Shown one piece after another: positions 7,021-8,901 of a stretch of 8,901 nt of DNA. Position 1 is the first letter of the stretch. Every line of letters starts with the position of its first letter. Location: contig JAENWZ010000075.1 of assembly GCA_016649795.1 (NCBI GenBank), forward strand, positions 1-8,901. The letters run 5' to 3'. The position numbers and the translations under genes were made by a program. Source of the DNA: Proteiniphilum sp. (GTDB taxonomy: Bacteria; Bacteroidota; Bacteroidia; Bacteroidales; Dysgonomonadaceae). The notes below the pieces were generated by a model. The model had not been told where the DNA came from. It did no database searches and saw only the letters and a list, made by a program, of their open reading frames with translations.

Positions 7021-8772
7021 ATGGATACTTTTATTGTTTCTGCAAGAAAATACAGGCCTTCCACGTTCCGTTCAGTAGTGGGACAGGAAGCGCTCACCAC
7101 CACACTTAAAAACGCTATAGCAGGGAATAAACTGGCGCATGCCTATCTCTTCAGCGGTCCGCGTGGCGTAGGCAAGACCACATGTGCCCGCATTTTCGCC
7201 AAGACAATCAACTGCTTGAACCCCTTGCATGATCATGAAGCATGTAACGAATGTGAATCGTGTGTAGCCTTCAACGAGCAACGCTCATACAATATTCACG
7301 AGCTGGATGCCGCCTCCAATAACGGAGTAGATGATATCCGCTCTTTGATAGATCAGGTGCGCGTTCCACCGCAGATCGGCAGATACAAGGTATATATCAT
7401 CGATGAGGTGCACATGCTTTCACAGTCTGCATTCAACTCATTCCTGAAGACGCTCGAGGAGCCTCCTTCGCACGCGATCTTCATCCTCGCAACAACAGAA
7501 AAACACAAGATCATACCCACCATCCTCTCACGTTGCCAGGTGTATGATTTCAATCGTATCAATATTGGGGATATTGTAGCACATCTGCAATACGTGGCAA
7601 AGCAGGAAGAGGTAAACACCGAACCGGAAGCGCTCAACATCATCGCACAAAAAGCGGACGGAGGAATGCGTGATGCACTCTCCATTTTTGATCAGACGGT
7701 CAGCTACACGGGAGGAAACATCACCTACCGGGCAGTCATTGAGAACCTGAATGTGCTCGATTACGAATACTATTTCAGGTTATCGGACGCCATCATCGAA
7801 GGCAGTGTGGTGGATTGCCTGCTCATACTGAATGACATCCTCAACAGAGGATTCGAGGGACAATACATTATCAGCGGTATTGCGTCTCATTTCCGTGATC
7901 TGCTGGTTTGCAAAGATCCCGCTACAGCAGCGCTTTTTCAGGTTGGAGCATCTATACGCGAACGTTATATAGTGATGGCAAAAAAATGCAGTAACAACCT
8001 ATTGTATCAGGCTATTGGCATTGCCAACGATTGCGATCTCAACTACCGCCTCAGCAAGAACAAACGTCTTCTGCTTGAGTTGACACTTATTCGGTTATGC
8101 CAGCTTCAGGAGACTCCGGCAACGGTCAAAGAGGAAAAAAAAACGGCCATTAAGCCGATAGATGCTGATAAAGGAAGCAACGAGAGAACTGTTGTTAAAA
8201 AAGAGAGGGTTAAACAAGAGCCTGCACCACCCAAAGCAGACTTAACAGACCAGCCTAAAGCTGCTGAAAAACCTGAAACGAATCGTCAATCGGCGGTTGC
8301 AGAAAATCGTCAGACCCTATACAGCAAATTGGGCATTTCTCTCTCATCACTCACCAACGAACAGAAGATTGACAACATTGTATCGGAACCGGAGGCAGAG
8401 CAACTCGGCTTCAATCTCTTCACCGAGGAGGAGCTGGTTGTTGCCTGGAACGAATACTGGCAAAACCTGAAAAAGGAGAAACTGCTCAAAAATACGATGT
8501 CGCTTTATCTTCCTAAAATGGTGAGTGACGTCCTGTTTGAGGTGGAGGTAAATTCAGATATTAACAAGCAGTACCTCACGGATAACAGTAACTCTATCCT
8601 TACTTCTCTCAGAGAAAAATTGCAGAACGGTGATATCACCATGACCATAAAAATAGCGGAAGGAAATGCGATCAAAAAAGCACTTACCTCCCGCGAAATA
8701 TTTGATGAGATGGCAGAAAAAAACCCTTCTCTCCAAAAACTATCTGATGAGTTCGGCCTGGAGTTGAGCTAA
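7021..8772 (+). CDS. dnaX: DNA polymerase III subunit tau (clamp loader ATPase; possibly also a gamma-like short form)
   Basis: The product has 583 residues from the ATG at 7021 (MDTFIVSARKYRPSTF, the usual DnaX beginning). An in-frame TTG at 7006 would add only MSDSA. DnaX is the ATPase of the clamp loader, which places the beta clamp on DNA and couples polymerase and helicase at the fork. Visible parts: Walker A GPRGVGKT (46-53), zinc-binding cysteines 65, 75, 78 and 81, Walker B IIDEVHML (126-133), sensor 1 LATTEKHKIIPTILSRC (156-172) with the SRC arginine Arg171, and sensor 2 GGMRDALSIFDQ (214-225). The domain III helical collar ends near 362 (LTLIRLCQLQ). A charged, proline- and lysine-rich linker follows (about 365-430), then a less conserved C-terminal tau region (about 430-583). 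A run of nine A residues at codons 372-375 marks the end of domain III and may cause programmed slippage. The gene diverges from the DUF5106 gene and is followed after 9 bases by a lipoprotein gene. Confidence 0.97.
   Translation: MDTFIVSARKYRPSTFRSVVGQEALTTTLKNAIAGNKLAHAYLFSGPRGVGKTTCARIFAKTINCLNPLHDHEACNECESCVAFNEQRSYNIHELDAASNNGVDDIRSLIDQVRVPPQIGRYKVYIIDEVHMLSQSAFNSFLKTLEEPPSHAIFILATTEKHKIIPTILSRCQVYDFNRINIGDIVAHLQYVAKQEEVNTEPEALNIIAQKADGGMRDALSIFDQTVSYTGGNITYRAVIENLNVLDYEYYFRLSDAIIEGSVVDCLLILNDILNRGFEGQYIISGIASHFRDLLVCKDPATAALFQVGASIRERYIVMAKKCSNNLLYQAIGIANDCDLNYRLSKNKRLLLELTLIRLCQLQETPATVKEEKKTAIKPIDADKGSNERTVVKKERVKQEPAPPKADLTDQPKAAEKPETNRQSAVAENRQTLYSKLGISLSSLTNEQKIDNIVSEPEAEQLGFNLFTEEELVVAWNEYWQNLKKEKLLKNTMSLYLPKMVSDVLFEVEVNSDINKQYLTDNSNSILTSLREKLQNGDITMTIKIAEGNAIKKALTSREIFDEMAEKNPSLQKLSDEFGLELS
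8135..8157 (+). other. Candidate programmed slippage/frameshift site inside dnaX (A9 run plus small hairpin)
   Basis: Nine consecutive A bases (8135-8143) are read as GAA AAA AAA A.. at codons 372-375 and contain the slippery pattern A-AAA-AAA. Adding one A, or a -1 ribosomal shift, leads after AAC GGC CAT to TAA at 8151-8153 (about 377 residues). Losing one A leads to TAG at 8159-8161 (about 379 residues). Either product would keep ATPase domains I-III, like the gamma subunit. Directly after the run, CGGC (8144-8147) and GCCG (8154-8157) form a 4-bp hairpin with the TAA in its loop. E. coli (ribosomal frameshift) and Thermus thermophilus (transcriptional slippage at an A9 run) make gamma this way. 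That it happens here is inference. Confidence 0.6.
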
Positions 8773-8781
8773 TTTTACCTG

Positions 8782-8901
8782 ATGAAAATCTTACTATTCC
8801 TTTTTTCGTTACTCATTCTTATGGGTGCATGTACTGAAAACAAAAAGCAGGAACAACCGCTCCCTGAAACCGGAGACACGGCTGTGATAGTTGAGCCTGT
8901 C
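8782..8901 (+). CDS. Lipoprotein, N-terminal fragment (gene continues past the window)
   Basis: ATG at 8782 opens a frame that runs to the window edge with 40 residues visible. It begins MKILLFLFSLLILMGACTEN: a lysine, a hydrophobic core and lipobox MGAC with Cys17, typical of a Bacteroidota lipoprotein. After the cysteine comes a polar, Glu/Gln/Pro-rich linker (KKQEQPLPETGD). It starts 9 bases after the dnaX stop, so it may be co-transcribed with dnaX. No functional domain is visible in this part. Confidence 0.8.
   Translation, partial: MKILLFLFSLLILMGACTENKKQEQPLPETGDTAVIVEPV

Overview
The window looks like chromosomal DNA from a member of the Bacteroidota, most likely order Bacteroidales. 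Four things support this: TAnnTTTG-type -7 promoter elements, A/T-rich leaders without clear Shine-Dalgarno sequences, several lipoproteins with short signal peptides, and a DUF5106-thioredoxin lipoprotein of a type I associate with this phylum. The assignment to order or genus is inference from remembered protein resemblance, not a search. I see no tRNA, rRNA, CRISPR array, insertion sequence or phage gene.

Layout: (1) 1-613 (+) is the remnant of a UPF0597 / L-cysteine desulfidase-like gene that enters from the left. It has lost its middle third and is out of frame across the junction. (2) 634-2013 (+) is a MATE-family multidrug/cation efflux transporter starting at TTG. (3) 2130-2876 (+) is gpmA, the 2,3-bisphosphoglycerate-dependent phosphoglycerate mutase, behind two possible promoters. 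(4) 2888-5107 (+) is a large lipoprotein that looks like an unclassified glycoside hydrolase (barrel, GATase-like domain, C-terminal beta domain). It starts 11 bases after gpmA and is probably co-transcribed. (5) 5152-5188 is a strong terminator hairpin shared with the convergent genes. (6) 5205-5696 (-) is a periplasmic thioredoxin-fold protein with no active-site cysteines. (7) 5901-6872 (-) is a DUF5106 plus thioredoxin-domain lipoprotein with an intact CxxC. (8) 7021-8772 (+) is dnaX, divergent from (7), with a good promoter. (9) 8782-8901 (+) is the first 40 residues of another lipoprotein, cut by the window edge.

Most genes here are housekeeping or envelope functions, and they do not form one obvious pathway. 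The strongest unusual signal is in dnaX. A run of nine adenines lies just after the clamp-loader domains, and slippage in either direction meets a stop codon within a few codons. That would give a gamma-like short product next to full-length tau. Second is the pair of minus-strand thioredoxin-fold envelope proteins, one with CxxC and one that has lost both cysteines and the usual cis-proline. Third is the unclassified glycoside-hydrolase-like lipoprotein linked to a glycolytic gene. I found no clear new multi-gene system.
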